From Yinghuangia elevatio (GTDB lineage Bacteria > Actinomycetota > Actinomycetes > Streptomycetales > Streptomycetaceae): 15,482 bases of DNA. Positions 1-6,863 of this stretch are shown here, one piece after another (positions within the stretch are counted from its first letter, which is position 1; every line of letters begins with the position of its first letter). The notes beneath the pieces are model-generated. The model did not search any database. It saw nothing but the letters and a program-made list of their open reading frames with translations, and was not told the origin of the DNA. The stretch covers positions 1-15,482 of the forward strand of contig NZ_JBEZFP010000189.1 of assembly GCF_040649515.1 (NCBI RefSeq). The letters are read 5' to 3'. Both the position numbers and the translations under genes were made by a program.

Positions 1-345
1 GGCCAAGCGGCCCGCCAGCGCCTCCTGTTCGAGGGGTACGTCGACTTCCTGCTCCGCTACCGGACGCTCGCGGTCATCCTCGACCGCGACGTGTCCGTCG
101 GCAGGCACCCGGCGATCAGGCCGCGGCTCGAGTCGGTCACCGCACGCGTGCGCAGCGTCCTGGACGACGACCAGCGGCCCGTCGAGTTCCGGGTCGCCTC
201 GACCGTCGCGATGGGCGGCATCTACTCCGCCGTCGCGGTGTTCCCGCACCTCCCTGACGACGAACTGCGCGCTGTGCTCCTCGACATCGTGCGGCGCCTG
301 CTCGCCCCGCGAAGCGGCAGATCCGCCGCACCCGGTGCCGTCTGA
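1..345 (+). CDS. TetR-family transcriptional regulator, C-terminal part (5' end outside window)
   Basis: The frame is open from base 1 and stops at 343-345, leaving about 114 residues of a ligand-binding C-terminal domain. The visible part is helical and looks like a TetR C-terminal domain: an FEGYVDFLLRYR helix, then RLESVTARVRSVL, then a hydrophobic helix around VASTVAMGGIYSAVAVF, ending in LRAVLLDIVRRLLAP. The N-terminal DNA-binding helix-turn-helix lies outside the window, so the family call rests only on this domain's pattern. It lies 130 bases upstream of the P450 gene in the same direction and is a candidate regulator of it, but this is inference. No effector can be named. Confidence 0.65.
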   Translation, partial: GQAARQRLLFEGYVDFLLRYRTLAVILDRDVSVGRHPAIRPRLESVTARVRSVLDDDQRPVEFRVASTVAMGGIYSAVAVFPHLPDDELRAVLLDIVRRLLAPRSGRSAAPGAV

Positions 346-475
346 AACGCCCTGCCCGACCCCGCCGGGCCGACGTCCGCGCGGACCGCACAGCCCGCAG
401 CGCCGCCCGCCGTGGCGGCGCGACCTGCCACGTACAACCGCAGCACTGCCCCCGCACCCGCCCCAGGAGGCCCCC

Positions 476-1708
476 ATGACGTGTCCGGTTGTCCACGACG
501 GCTTCGACCCGACCGACCCGGACCTGTACACCGAGCGTCTACCGCTGGAAGAGCTCGCGGAACTGCGTCGGACGGCCCCGGTCAAGTGGATCCCGCAGTC
601 CCCGCAGGTGTCCAACTTCGGAGACGACGGCTACTGGCTCGTCACCCGACACGCGGATGTCAAGGAGATCTCCACCAAACCGGAGCTGTACTCCGCGTAC
701 CGCAACAACGTGATCATCCGCTTCGCGGAGGGAATGGACCCCGGCGGCATCGAAGCCGTCAAGGTCATGATGGTCAACATGGACCCGCCGGAGCACACCC
801 GGCTGCGGTCGATCGTGCAGCGCGGGTTCACCCCGCGGGCCATCAACGCCCTCAAGGACGCGCTGGTCGACCGCGCCGAGCGGATCGTCCACGAGTCCCG
901 CAAGAAGGGCGGCGGCGATTTCGTCACCGAGATCGCCTGCGAACTGCCGTTGCAGGCCATCGCCGAGTTGATCGGCATCCCCCAGGAGGACCGCGGCCGC
1001 ATCTTCGAGTGGTCCAACCAGATGATGGGCTATGACGACCCCGACTACGCCGTGGACCAGTCCGTCGGCCAGCAAGCGGCCGCCGAGGTCATGATGTACG
1101 CCATGGGCATGGCCGAAGCCCGCAAGGCATGCCCCGCGAACGACATCGTCTCCAAGCTGGTCGCGGCCGAGTCGGAAGGCTCCCTGGGCTCGGACGAGTT
1201 CGGCTACTTCGTCCTGCTGCTCGCGGTGGCCGGCAACGAGACCACGCGCAATGCGATCACCCACGGCATGGTCTCGTTCTTCGACAACCCGGAGCAGTGG
1301 GAGCTCTACAAGGCCACGCGCCCGGAGACCACCGCCGACGAGATCATCCGCTGCTCGTCCCCGGTCATGTCCTTCCAGCGCACCGCCACTGCCGACACCG
1401 TGCTGGGCGGGCAGGAGATCAAGCAGGGCCAGCGCGTGGGGATGTTCTACAGCTCGGCGAACCACGACCCCGAAGTGTTCGCCGACCCACACCAGTTCGA
1501 CATCACCCGTGACCCCAACCCGCACCTGGGCTTCGGTGGCGGCGGCCCGCACTTCTGCCTCGGCGCCAACCTCGCCAGGATGGAGATCAACCTGATGTTC
1601 GAGGCAATCGCCGACGCCATGCCCGACATCAGCAAGGCCGCCGAACCGCGCCGACTGCGGCACGCGTGGATCAACGGCATCAAGGAACTCCAGGTCAACT
1701 ACGTCTGA
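476..1708 (+). CDS. Cytochrome P450, CYP125-like (steroid side-chain C26/C27 oxidation family)
   Basis: A 410-residue heme monooxygenase. The ATG at 476 is chosen because AGGAGG at 465-470 lies five bases upstream; an upstream extension of the frame has no such signal. P450 landmarks are complete: the I-helix AGNETT at residues 252-257, the K-helix ExxR at E289/R292, and the heme loop FGGGGPHFCLG at 353-363 with Cys361 as the iron ligand. The sequence around AVAGNETTRNAITHG, the FQRTA segment and the C-terminal NGIKELQVNY strongly recall CYP125, which in mycobacteria and rhodococci oxidises the terminal methyl group of the cholesterol or cholestenone side chain. No ferredoxin, reductase or other sterol gene is nearby, so electrons must come from elsewhere and the physiological substrate may be another terpenoid. 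The P450 call is firm; the subfamily is likely but based on remembered similarity. Confidence 0.9.
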   Translation: MTCPVVHDGFDPTDPDLYTERLPLEELAELRRTAPVKWIPQSPQVSNFGDDGYWLVTRHADVKEISTKPELYSAYRNNVIIRFAEGMDPGGIEAVKVMMVNMDPPEHTRLRSIVQRGFTPRAINALKDALVDRAERIVHESRKKGGGDFVTEIACELPLQAIAELIGIPQEDRGRIFEWSNQMMGYDDPDYAVDQSVGQQAAAEVMMYAMGMAEARKACPANDIVSKLVAAESEGSLGSDEFGYFVLLLAVAGNETTRNAITHGMVSFFDNPEQWELYKATRPETTADEIIRCSSPVMSFQRTATADTVLGGQEIKQGQRVGMFYSSANHDPEVFADPHQFDITRDPNPHLGFGGGGPHFCLGANLARMEINLMFEAIADAMPDISKAAEPRRLRHAWINGIKELQVNYV

Positions 1709-1718
1709 CAACGAAGGC

Positions 1719-1862
1719 TCAGGAGCGCCTCCGCTCCTTGCGATCGACCCGGTCCGGCGGTCCGCTGTCGGCCGGGAACGCGAGGTCGTCGGGGTGTGCG
1801 GCAGCGGCGAGTTCGTCCCACGTGACGAGGGCGGACGCGGCGGGGGGTTCGCGGGCGCGGAC
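1719..1862 (-). pseudogene. 3' remnant of a LigD-type DNA polymerase/primase domain
   Basis: The last 47 codons before the minus-strand stop at 1719-1721 read VRAREPPAASALVTWDEL, then HPDDLAF, then DRVDR. The order 'VRARE, about 8 residues, VTWDEL, about 6 residues, DDL.F' matches what is known of the C-terminal end of the LigD polymerase domain, where a TPVTWDE-type motif closes the fold. The same frame stays open further upstream but contains nothing resembling the rest of the polymerase domain, including its catalytic aspartates. No start codon or ribosome site accompanies the fragment. I read it as the decayed tail of a LigD-like gene used in non-homologous end joining. Chance resemblance in a GC-rich antisense frame is the alternative. 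Confidence 0.42.
1721..1738 (+). terminator. Hairpin just after the P450 stop codon
   Basis: AGGAGCG (1721-1727) pairs perfectly with CGCTCCT (1732-1738) around a four-base loop, 12 bases after the P450 stop codon. There is no clear T-run, which is common for actinomycete terminators. It also overlaps the end of the minus-strand LigD-like remnant, so it could serve either direction. Confidence 0.45.
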
Positions 1863-1947
1863 GCCGGGCTCCTCCGCATGGTGCCGCGCGCGTGTCTCAA
1901 GGGCGCTCGGGCGTGGCCGCGCCCCGCACGAATGGAGGCGGGTCGGG

Positions 1948-2260
1948 TTGCGGTATCCCGGGCTCTCCCGCCGCGAGGTGCTGGTGCTGGAGGCTGTCGA
2001 ACGGTCGCTGCCCGAGGACGGCGGCTGGACCGCAGGATGCGGACGATGCACCTGGGGAGATTCACCCGCGTAGGTCAAACGGTGTGTCGGCCGCAGGGGC
2101 TGGTGGTGGCGGCCGCGGCGGCGGGGTGCATGGCACTGCTGGTCTCCGCGGTGACCAACGGCTCGCCGGTGCTGTCGGTGCCGACGATGTCCCTGTCGGC
2201 CGGCCACTGTGCTGCTGGCGTTCGCCTGGCTGTGCGGCCGCCCCCTCGACGAGTGGCGGG
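1948..2260 (+). pseudogene. Broken DUF3040 membrane-protein gene (two frame changes)
   Basis: Three consecutive pieces in alternating frames rebuild a DUF3040-type protein. Frame 1 from a TTG at 1948 (GGAGG at 1933-1937) gives RYPGLSRREVLVLEAVERSL. Frame 3 from about 2022 gives LDRRMRTMHLGR followed by a hydrophobic segment, LVVAAAAAGCMALLVSAV. Frame 1 again from about 2206 gives VLLAFAWLCGRPLDEWR. DUF3040 proteins of actinomycetes have an N-terminal LS..E...L..IER.L helix, an LDRRLRT-type linker and two membrane helices, and all are present in order. The first change equals one lost base (or two gained) and the second one gained (or two lost), so they cancel. Frame 1 between them contains a stop at 2071-2073. 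The 3' end is unclear because it runs into the convergent gene. Function of intact members is unknown. Confidence 0.5.
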
Positions 2261-2542
2261 TCAGTGGGGGGCGGGAGGGACGGCGGAGCCGTGTTCCTCG
2301 AGGACGTCCAGGACCTGGCGCAGGTCCAGCCGGGTGTCCGCGGTGGTTCCGCCAGTGGCCGTGCCGTGCCGGAAGGAGCCGTCGGGAGCGAAGTGGGCCC
2401 ATACGGTGCGGTCCGGGAGCGAGAGGCGCACACTCCCGTCGGGGTGCGTGGCCACGGCCCACCCGAACAAGCGGGCGGTGCTGGTGAGGTAGTGGGCCGG
2501 ATAGTGCGCGACGGGCTCGGACGTCGGCTCGGGGTGGGGCAT
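2261..2542 (-). CDS. Small hypothetical protein (93 aa)
   Basis: The ATG at 2542 (minus strand) has AAGAGGAG about eight bases upstream; a longer reading to 2632 lacks support. The protein has an aromatic N-terminal helix (HYPAHYLTSTARLFGWAVA), a beta-rich middle with two short repeats of similar form (THPDGSVRLSLPDRTVWAHF and APDGSFRHGTATG), and an acidic C-terminal helix (LDLRQVLDVLEEHG). The pattern suggests a compact sheet with a closing helix. There is no signal peptide or membrane segment. It lies 185 bases downstream of the GHKL ATPase gene on the same strand, so co-transcription is possible. Function unknown. Confidence 0.68.
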   Translation of the reverse strand: MPHPEPTSEPVAHYPAHYLTSTARLFGWAVATHPDGSVRLSLPDRTVWAHFAPDGSFRHGTATGGTTADTRLDLRQVLDVLEEHGSAVPPAPH

Positions 2543-2727
2543 CGTCGGTGCTCCTCTTGCAGTGGGCATCTGGACGCAAGCGTTCTCGGACTCTGTGCCC
2601 GGACTTTCGCAAGCCAGGCCGGACTCGAGCATCGTCCGAGGCCGGGACGTCTTGCACTCCTCGCACCTGGCGGCGGCGGTCGGGGCCGGCGGGCTGGTCG
2701 GAGCCGAAGGCGACGGTACGCGGCGAG

Positions 2728-3129
2728 CTATGCGCTGTTCGGCCGGCGCGGGATGATCGCGGTGACCCGTTTCCCGCCGGGGAGGGGATGGACGTCCACG
2801 ACGCGGCTGAGGCGGCGTATGACCAGCAGCCCGAAGCCGCCGGACGGTGGGGCGACCGGGAGCGGGGTGAGACCGTCGGGCCGGCCGTCCTCCACCGCGA
2901 CGGTGACCGTCTCGGGGTCTGCGGCGAGGATGAGCCGTCGCGGGCCGGTGGCGTGCCGGTAGGCGTTGGCGACCAGTTCGCCGACCACCATGACGACGTC
3001 ACGGATTGTGTCCGCGGCAGGCGCGGGCCCGGGCACGTGGTCGAGGAAGTCGCGGGCTCGCTCTCGCGCGCGGTGCACGGCCCCGGTGGACTCGCCGAGT
3101 TCGAGGACGAGGGACTGCAGGTGTGCCAA
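2728..3129 (-). CDS. GHKL ATPase of the RsbW/SpoIIAB anti-sigma type
   Basis: A 133-residue single-domain histidine-kinase-like ATPase. Proteins of this class bind a sigma factor of the SigB/SigF group and phosphorylate a serine on a STAS partner, releasing or trapping the sigma factor. The Bergerat ATP fold is visible: the N box with E51 and N55 in GELVANAYRHATGP, the G1 box at D81 in VEDGRPDGL, and the glycine lid at residues 97-100 in GGFGLLVIRRL. The start is a TTG at 3129 preceded by AAAGGGGG; no ATG or GTG in frame fits as well. It lies divergent to the STAS gene at 3349, with the sigma factor beyond, the usual partner set. A SigB/SigF-like promoter lies about 130 bases upstream. Binding to that sigma factor is inferred from neighbourhood. 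Many actinomycetes carry dozens of such proteins with other partners. Confidence 0.85.
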   Translation of the reverse strand: MAHLQSLVLELGESTGAVHRARERARDFLDHVPGPAPAADTIRDVVMVVGELVANAYRHATGPRRLILAADPETVTVAVEDGRPDGLTPLPVAPPSGGFGLLVIRRLSRVVDVHPLPGGKRVTAIIPRRPNSA

Positions 3130-3256
3130 GGCTTTCGGCCCCCTTTTCCGGTCTGCGTGGACCCTTCGCCCGGCGGCAGGCTACCTGACCGGTCCGGTGT
3201 GCCGGCCGCCACTCATCGGCTGGAGCACGCCGGTGTCCCCGTGCCGGGCCGGGCGG

Positions 3257-3281
3257 CTACCCGTCCGGCCCGGCGCAAAAC
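3257..3281 (-). promoter_or_regulatory. SigB/SigF-type promoter for the GHKL ATPase gene
   Basis: Read on the minus strand, GTTT (3281-3278), a 15-base spacer and GGGTAG (3262-3257) match the known actinomycete SigB/SigF pattern of G-N-N-T (often GTTT), 14-16 bases, GGGTAC/T-like. It points at the TTG at 3129 and would give a leader of about 120 bases. It is the best of the three such sites in the window, because the -35 is GTTT exactly. Confidence 0.45.
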
Positions 3282-3335
3282 CGGCTGCACCCTCGCTCGC
3301 TGAGCGCGCCCGCGGTGGGCGACGGCGTCACAGCC

Positions 3336-3341
3336 TAGGGT
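3336..3341 (+). promoter_or_regulatory. -10 element, probable leaderless start of the STAS gene
   Basis: TAGGGT ends seven bases before the ATG at 3349, with no Shine-Dalgarno sequence between. The pattern TANNNT, about 7 bases, ATG is the known signature of leaderless transcription in actinomycetes. No convincing -35 box is seen. Confidence 0.4.
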
Positions 3342-3348
3342 TACGCGA

Positions 3349-3711
3349 ATGACCCCCCAAGACCTGCCTCCGCTGACCGTCGTGACCACCCGGGACTCCG
3401 ACGGCGTCCTCGTCGCCGTGAGCGGGGAGATCGACATGGAGAACGCCGAGGTGTTCCGAACTGCCCTGCTGGCGGCGATGGACGACGGCCCGGCGGCGTT
3501 GCGTGTGGACATGTCCGGGGTGGCGTTCTGCGACTCGATGGGGTTGAAAGCGCTGCTGGCCGCCCGCAACGCCGCCGTCCAGGCCGGGGCCGCGTTCGAC
3601 ATCGTGGCTGTCTCCTCCCAGGTCGAACACCTGTTGGACGTCGTCGGGCTGCCCCAAACCCTGCACGCCGACGGCGCGAACGAGGCGGGCGGGCCCTCGG
3701 ACACCCGCTGA
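3349..3711 (+). CDS. STAS-domain anti-anti-sigma factor (RsbV/SpoIIAA type)
   Basis: A 120-residue single STAS domain. In its unphosphorylated form this kind of protein binds the anti-sigma ATPase and frees the sigma factor; the ATPase inactivates it by phosphorylating one serine. The sequence has the expected order: strand LTVVTTRDSDGVLVAVSGEID, a helix to about residue 45, strand LRVDMSGVAFCDS with the phospho-acceptor candidate Ser63 in the DSMG motif, then helix LKALLAARNAAVQAG and strand FDIVAVSS, ending in the LLDVVGL helix. It sits between a divergent GHKL ATPase and a SigB/SigF-type sigma gene, so all three switch components lie within 2.3 kb. The start is the ATG at 3349, which lacks a ribosome site and may be leaderless. 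Confidence 0.9.
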   Translation: MTPQDLPPLTVVTTRDSDGVLVAVSGEIDMENAEVFRTALLAAMDDGPAALRVDMSGVAFCDSMGLKALLAARNAAVQAGAAFDIVAVSSQVEHLLDVVGLPQTLHADGANEAGGPSDTR

Positions 3712-3817
3712 TCACTGCGGCTCGCCGAGGGAAACGCACGTCCGCCGTGCGCGACGCCGCCCAACGCAGGTGGGCTGCCGTGCTGCGCTCCGGTGGGACC
3801 TGATCTGTCGGTGATGC

Positions 3818-3841
3818 GTGTGATCGTCCGGTATCGGGTAC
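3818..3841 (+). promoter_or_regulatory. Possible SigB/SigF-type promoter for the sigma gene
   Basis: GTGT (3818-3821), 14 bases, then GGGTAC (3836-3841) fits the loose G-N-N-T/GGGTAC pattern. A second GGGTAC follows at 3844-3849 without a matching -35. A start here would leave a leader of about 150 bases before 4001 and would imply self-regulation of the sigma factor. The -35 is weak. Confidence 0.32.
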
Positions 3842-4000
3842 GGGGGTACCTACGCGCCCGCGAGCCGGGTGCGTCGGGGCGGTACCAGACGCCGCCCCAC
3901 AGGCACATGGTGCCGGGGGTCGCAGCGCCTGAAGCAGCCGGGAGATGCGGACCTTCCCGCCATTCGGGCGGGCGCCGGCTCTGCGAAGGAGCAAACACCC

Positions 4001-4960
4001 ATGCCCCACCCCACCCCGTCGTCCGCCGTCCTCGACCGCACTCCCGCCGCCCAACCCGCGAACGCGCCCGGCGACGACGTGTGCGCGGAGGCGCTCTCGT
4101 GGACCGCGCAAGAGGTCCGCGCGCTGGACACCGGCCAAGCGCGGGCCGCCAGCGACGCTTTGTTGCGCCGGCTCCGCACGTTGAACCAGGAATCCGACCA
4201 GTACGGCCGCGTCCGGTCCCGGCTGGTGGAGCTGAACATGGCGCTGGTGCGCTATGCGACGCGCACGCTCACCAACCGAGCGGCGGCGCGCGAGGACGTG
4301 TTGCAGACCGGGACGGTCGGGCTGATCAAAGCAATCGACGCGTTCGATCCCGGGCGCGGCATCGCGTTCGCTTCCTTCGCGCTGCCCACCATCCGCGGCG
4401 AGGTCAAACGGCTGTTCCGGGACACCTGCTGGCCCGTGCACGTGCCCCGCGGCCGGCAAGAGCTGTTCCTCGCCGTCACCCGCGCCGCCGTCACCCGCGC
4501 CGCCGTCACCCGCGCCGCCGACACCCTTCACCAGCAGACCGGTTGCGACGCGACCGACGCCGAGATCGCCGCGCATCTGGGCGTCAGCGAAGAAGACGTG
4601 ACCTGCGGGCGGGACGCGGACCGGGCCTACCGGGTCGACTCCCTGGACACGTCCGCCGGCACCGGCACGTCACACAGTCCCGCGCGCGCCCTCGCCGACC
4701 GGATCGGCGAAGACGAAGCCGCCTACAGCCTGGTCGACTTCCGCGAATCCGTCCGCCCGCTGATCGCCGGACTCGACACGCGCGACCAGCAGATCCTGAA
4801 GATGCGGTTCTGGGAAGAGCTGACCCAAAGCCAGATCGGTCGACGGCTGGGGGTTTCGCAGATGCACATCTCGCGCCTCCTCAACAGCGTTCTCGCCCGG
4901 CTGCGCGACGGCCTCGAACCCGCCGCCGAGACGGTTCCACGCGCCGCGTCCGCGGAGTGA
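4001..4960 (+). CDS. RNA polymerase sigma factor, SigB/SigF/SigG subfamily
   Basis: A 319-residue alternative sigma-70 factor directing core polymerase to stress or development promoters. The ATG at 4001 follows GAAGGAG at 3985-3991; the longer frame upstream has no signal. Region 2 spans about residues 74-150, with the -10-reading segment DVLQTGTVGLIKAIDAFDP, then IAFASFALPTIRGEVKR and WPVHVPR. Region 3 runs about 151-205. Region 4 lies at 250-302 with the -35-reading helix-turn-helix LTQSQIGRRLGVSQMHISRL. The FxxFAxPTIRGE..R..RD..WPVHVPR signature marks the SigB/SigF group controlled by partner switching, in keeping with the adjacent STAS and GHKL genes. The start of region 3 carries a threefold AVTRA repeat that adds about ten residues compared with my recollection of the family. 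The N-terminal 30 residues are low-complexity. Confidence 0.93.
   Translation: MPHPTPSSAVLDRTPAAQPANAPGDDVCAEALSWTAQEVRALDTGQARAASDALLRRLRTLNQESDQYGRVRSRLVELNMALVRYATRTLTNRAAAREDVLQTGTVGLIKAIDAFDPGRGIAFASFALPTIRGEVKRLFRDTCWPVHVPRGRQELFLAVTRAAVTRAAVTRAADTLHQQTGCDATDAEIAAHLGVSEEDVTCGRDADRAYRVDSLDTSAGTGTSHSPARALADRIGEDEAAYSLVDFRESVRPLIAGLDTRDQQILKMRFWEELTQSQIGRRLGVSQMHISRLLNSVLARLRDGLEPAAETVPRAASAE
4472..4516 (+). repeat. In-frame 15-bp tandem repeat (3 perfect copies) in the sigma gene
   Basis: GCCGTCACCCGCGCC occurs three times in a row with no mismatch (4472-4486, 4487-4501, 4502-4516), coding AVTRA-AVTRA-AVTRA at residues 158-172. The unit is a multiple of three, so the frame is kept. Perfect identity, including third positions, points to recent replication slippage. 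Confidence 0.95.
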
Positions 4961-5194
4961 TCCAAGGTCTGCGTCCGACCCGGAACCTCCACGGGCTGTG
5001 CTGTTCGGACGTCGTGCCGCCGCCCGCCGCAGTGGCCTGCATGCCGGTACGACCGGTTCCTTCGCGTCGGCCCGCATTCGCCCACCAAGCCCCCGAACGG
5101 GTGAGTTCCGGCGTGGCTGTCGGTAAGTCGTACCTCGAAGGCGGCGGGCACGGGCGAGGATGGCGGTTCCGGTCGAGGTCAGGAGCTGATTGCG

Positions 5195-5644
5195 GTGTCC
5201 GATCCCGTCTCCGATTCCGCCCCGCCCGGCCGGCAGGACGCCCACCGACGCCCCGACGGTGTGGACGACGCCACGATCGAGGCCCTTGGCCGGGTGTCGG
5301 AGGCCTGGGAGTACACAGCCCGCGCCCGCGGGCACCTGTACGCGTTCCATCAGCTCACCGGCAGCGCGGACCGGATCCTCCACGACGCCGTGGAAAAGCT
5401 GCGGCAGGCGGGCCACCACGACGCCGCGCGGGTCCTGGCCACGGAGATCGCCGGCCGCAACGTGATTCCGGGGCACTGGACGTTCCAGATCGTCGAGGCC
5501 TACGACCGCACCTACTACGAGCCGTTCGCCGACGCCGAGCAGCAACTGCGCGACGATCTGGTAGGCGGCCGACGCCACTTGTACGAGGCGGAGATGAAGC
5601 GGCGTCTGCGCACCCGAGGCCACCCCGACCACTCCTGGGACTGA
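5195..5644 (+). CDS. Conserved hypothetical protein (149 aa), actinobacterial
   Basis: The GTG at 5195 has AGGAG at 5181-5185, nine bases upstream. After a disordered N-terminal 25 residues, the protein is almost entirely helical: IEALGRVSEAWEYTARARGHL, YAFHQLTGSADRILHDAVEKL, AARVLATEIAGRN, then FQIVEAYDRTYYEPFADAEQQL and GGRRHLYEAEMKRRLR. Density of charged and aromatic residues and the lack of a signal or membrane segment suggest a soluble helical bundle. I recall related uncharacterised proteins across Streptomyces but know no function. It lies 234 bases after the sigma gene and 183 bases before the next gene, all on the plus strand. Confidence 0.82.
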   Translation: MSDPVSDSAPPGRQDAHRRPDGVDDATIEALGRVSEAWEYTARARGHLYAFHQLTGSADRILHDAVEKLRQAGHHDAARVLATEIAGRNVIPGHWTFQIVEAYDRTYYEPFADAEQQLRDDLVGGRRHLYEAEMKRRLRTRGHPDHSWD

Positions 5645-5754
5645 CCCGAAGCGGGCATCGGCAGCCGGACTTTGACAGGTCCCCGATCGGGCGCATGCGG
5701 TCCCCGGGATGCGAGACACCGCACAAGCCCATCGGCCCCGTTGGCCGGCAGGGG

Positions 5755-5778
5755 GTTCGGGCGGGGGGCGGTGGGTAG
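5755..5778 (+). promoter_or_regulatory. Possible SigB/SigF-type promoter before the hemerythrin operon
   Basis: GTTC (5755-5758), 14 bases, GGGTAG (5773-5778); the overlapping GGTT gives a 15-base spacer. A start about seven bases downstream would give a leader of roughly 43 bases to the GTG at 5828. The surrounding sequence is very G-rich, which raises the odds of a chance match. Confidence 0.33.
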
Positions 5779-5827
5779 CCGCGGGGCGACATCGGTCCGC
5801 CGCCGTCGCTTTCCGTGGAAGGAGACG

Positions 5828-6181
5828 GTGCTGAACATGGAGCTGGAGCACCTGCGGCTGGCGTGCGACCTGATGCGTGAACACGACGGCCGCGAACCGG
5901 AGGATGTCCTCGCCCCCGAACTGCCCGCCCCGGTGACGTTCGAGCCGAACAAGCAGTACCTGCGTGACCTCATCGCCGACGAACTGGACCTGACCACGCT
6001 GGGGACCGGGTACGTCCGCGAGGCCCATGAGCGGTTCGCGTCGATGCAGGAGGCGCTCAACGGCGAGCAGCCTCCGCCGAGTGACCGGGTGATGACCATG
6101 CACCAGGAGGCGTTCGGCCGCGAACACCGCTTGGAGACCGAAGGCAAGCACCCGGTCAAGAGCCTGCGGGAGAAGTCATGA
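5828..6181 (+). CDS. Conserved hypothetical protein (117 aa), coupled to a hemerythrin gene
   Basis: The reading begins at GTG 5828 or ATG 5837; the single ribosome site AAGGAG (5819-5824) is three bases from the first and twelve from the second, so the start is undecided. The protein is soluble and charged: a helix ELEHLRLACDLMREHDGREPED, a proline-rich link (APELPAPVTFEPNKQ), a helix YLRDLIADELDLTTLG, and YVREAHERFASMQEALNG, ending in ETEGKHPVKSLREKS. Its stop overlaps the start of the hemerythrin-like gene as ATGA (6178-6181), the usual sign of translational coupling, so it probably works with or alongside that protein. No known domain recognised. Confidence 0.75.
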   Translation: MLNMELEHLRLACDLMREHDGREPEDVLAPELPAPVTFEPNKQYLRDLIADELDLTTLGTGYVREAHERFASMQEALNGEQPPPSDRVMTMHQEAFGREHRLETEGKHPVKSLREKS

Positions 6182-6791
6182 CCACCACCCGCGCACACGC
6201 CGCGCCGCAGACCGCCCCTGACCCGGACCACGACGTCGTCGCCCTGCTGCTGGCCCAACACGGTTGGATCCGCAATCTGTTCGACGAGGTCGAGAGTGCG
6301 GTGGCGAGAAACGCGCGGACGCTTTCCGCCGCCTGGTCCGCCTCCTCGCGGTCCACGAGACGGCCGAGGAGGAGGTCGTCCACCCCTACCTGCGCCGGAC
6401 GGTCGACGGTGGGAAGGACATCGTGGCGGAACGCCTCGCCGAGGAACGCGAGGCGAAGGAGGCCCTCGCGCGCCTGGAGGAACTGGAGCCGGACGACCCG
6501 AGGTTCATGCCGATTTTGCTGAGCCTGCGCACCTCGGTCATGGAACATGCACGGGCGGAGGAACGCTACGAGTTCGTGCACCTGCGACGCCAGGGCGACA
6601 CCGCCGCCCTCGCCGCGATGGCCGACGCCGTCAAAGCCGCCGAGGCGCTCGCCCCCACCCGCCCCCACCCGGGCACCGAGAGCGCGGCGAAGAGCATCGC
6701 CCTTGGACCGGTCGCCGCGGTGTGGGACCGCAGTCGCGACGCCCTGCGCACCATCACCGGCGCGGACTCCACCGGAACGCAACAGAGGTAA
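6178..6791 (+). pseudogene. Hemerythrin-like HHE-domain gene with a one-base frameshift
   Basis: The ATG at 6178 opens DHDVVALLLAQHGWIRNLFDEVESA in frame 1. At about 6297-6303 the homologous reading jumps to frame 3 and continues as GEKRADAFRRLVRLLAVHE, TAEEEVVHPYLRR and LEELEPDDPRF, then MEHARAEERYEFVHLRR, to a TAA at 6789-6791. Together these make a complete HHE four-helix protein with the expected iron-ligand pattern: H in AQHGW, H in LAVHETAEEEVVHP, and H/E in MEHARAEERYEF. Restoring one base near 6298-6300 would join the two parts into about 204 residues. Such proteins bind a di-iron centre and are linked to oxygen, nitric oxide or iron-stress responses. As given, the product would lose everything after the first helix. 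Either a recent null mutation or a sequencing error. Confidence 0.85.
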
Positions 6792-6824
6792 CCGCGTAAG
6801 GGGCCGCGTGCCATGCCCTGTCCT

Positions 6825-6863
<39 letters not shown>

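Noticed and set aside
539..2065. A 508-codon minus-strand frame antisense to the P450 gene
   Set aside because: It mirrors the P450 coding strand, as GC-rich codon bias produces, and has no recognisable motif or ribosome site.
1719..3212. A 497-codon open frame on the minus strand
   Set aside because: It crosses two better-supported minus-strand genes in another frame, is composed of arginine-, proline- and serine-rich shadow sequence, and shows no domain except the short LigD-like tail at its end.
3793..5778. A 661-codon plus-strand frame over the sigma gene and the next gene
   Set aside because: It is an arginine-rich shadow of two well-supported genes in other frames.
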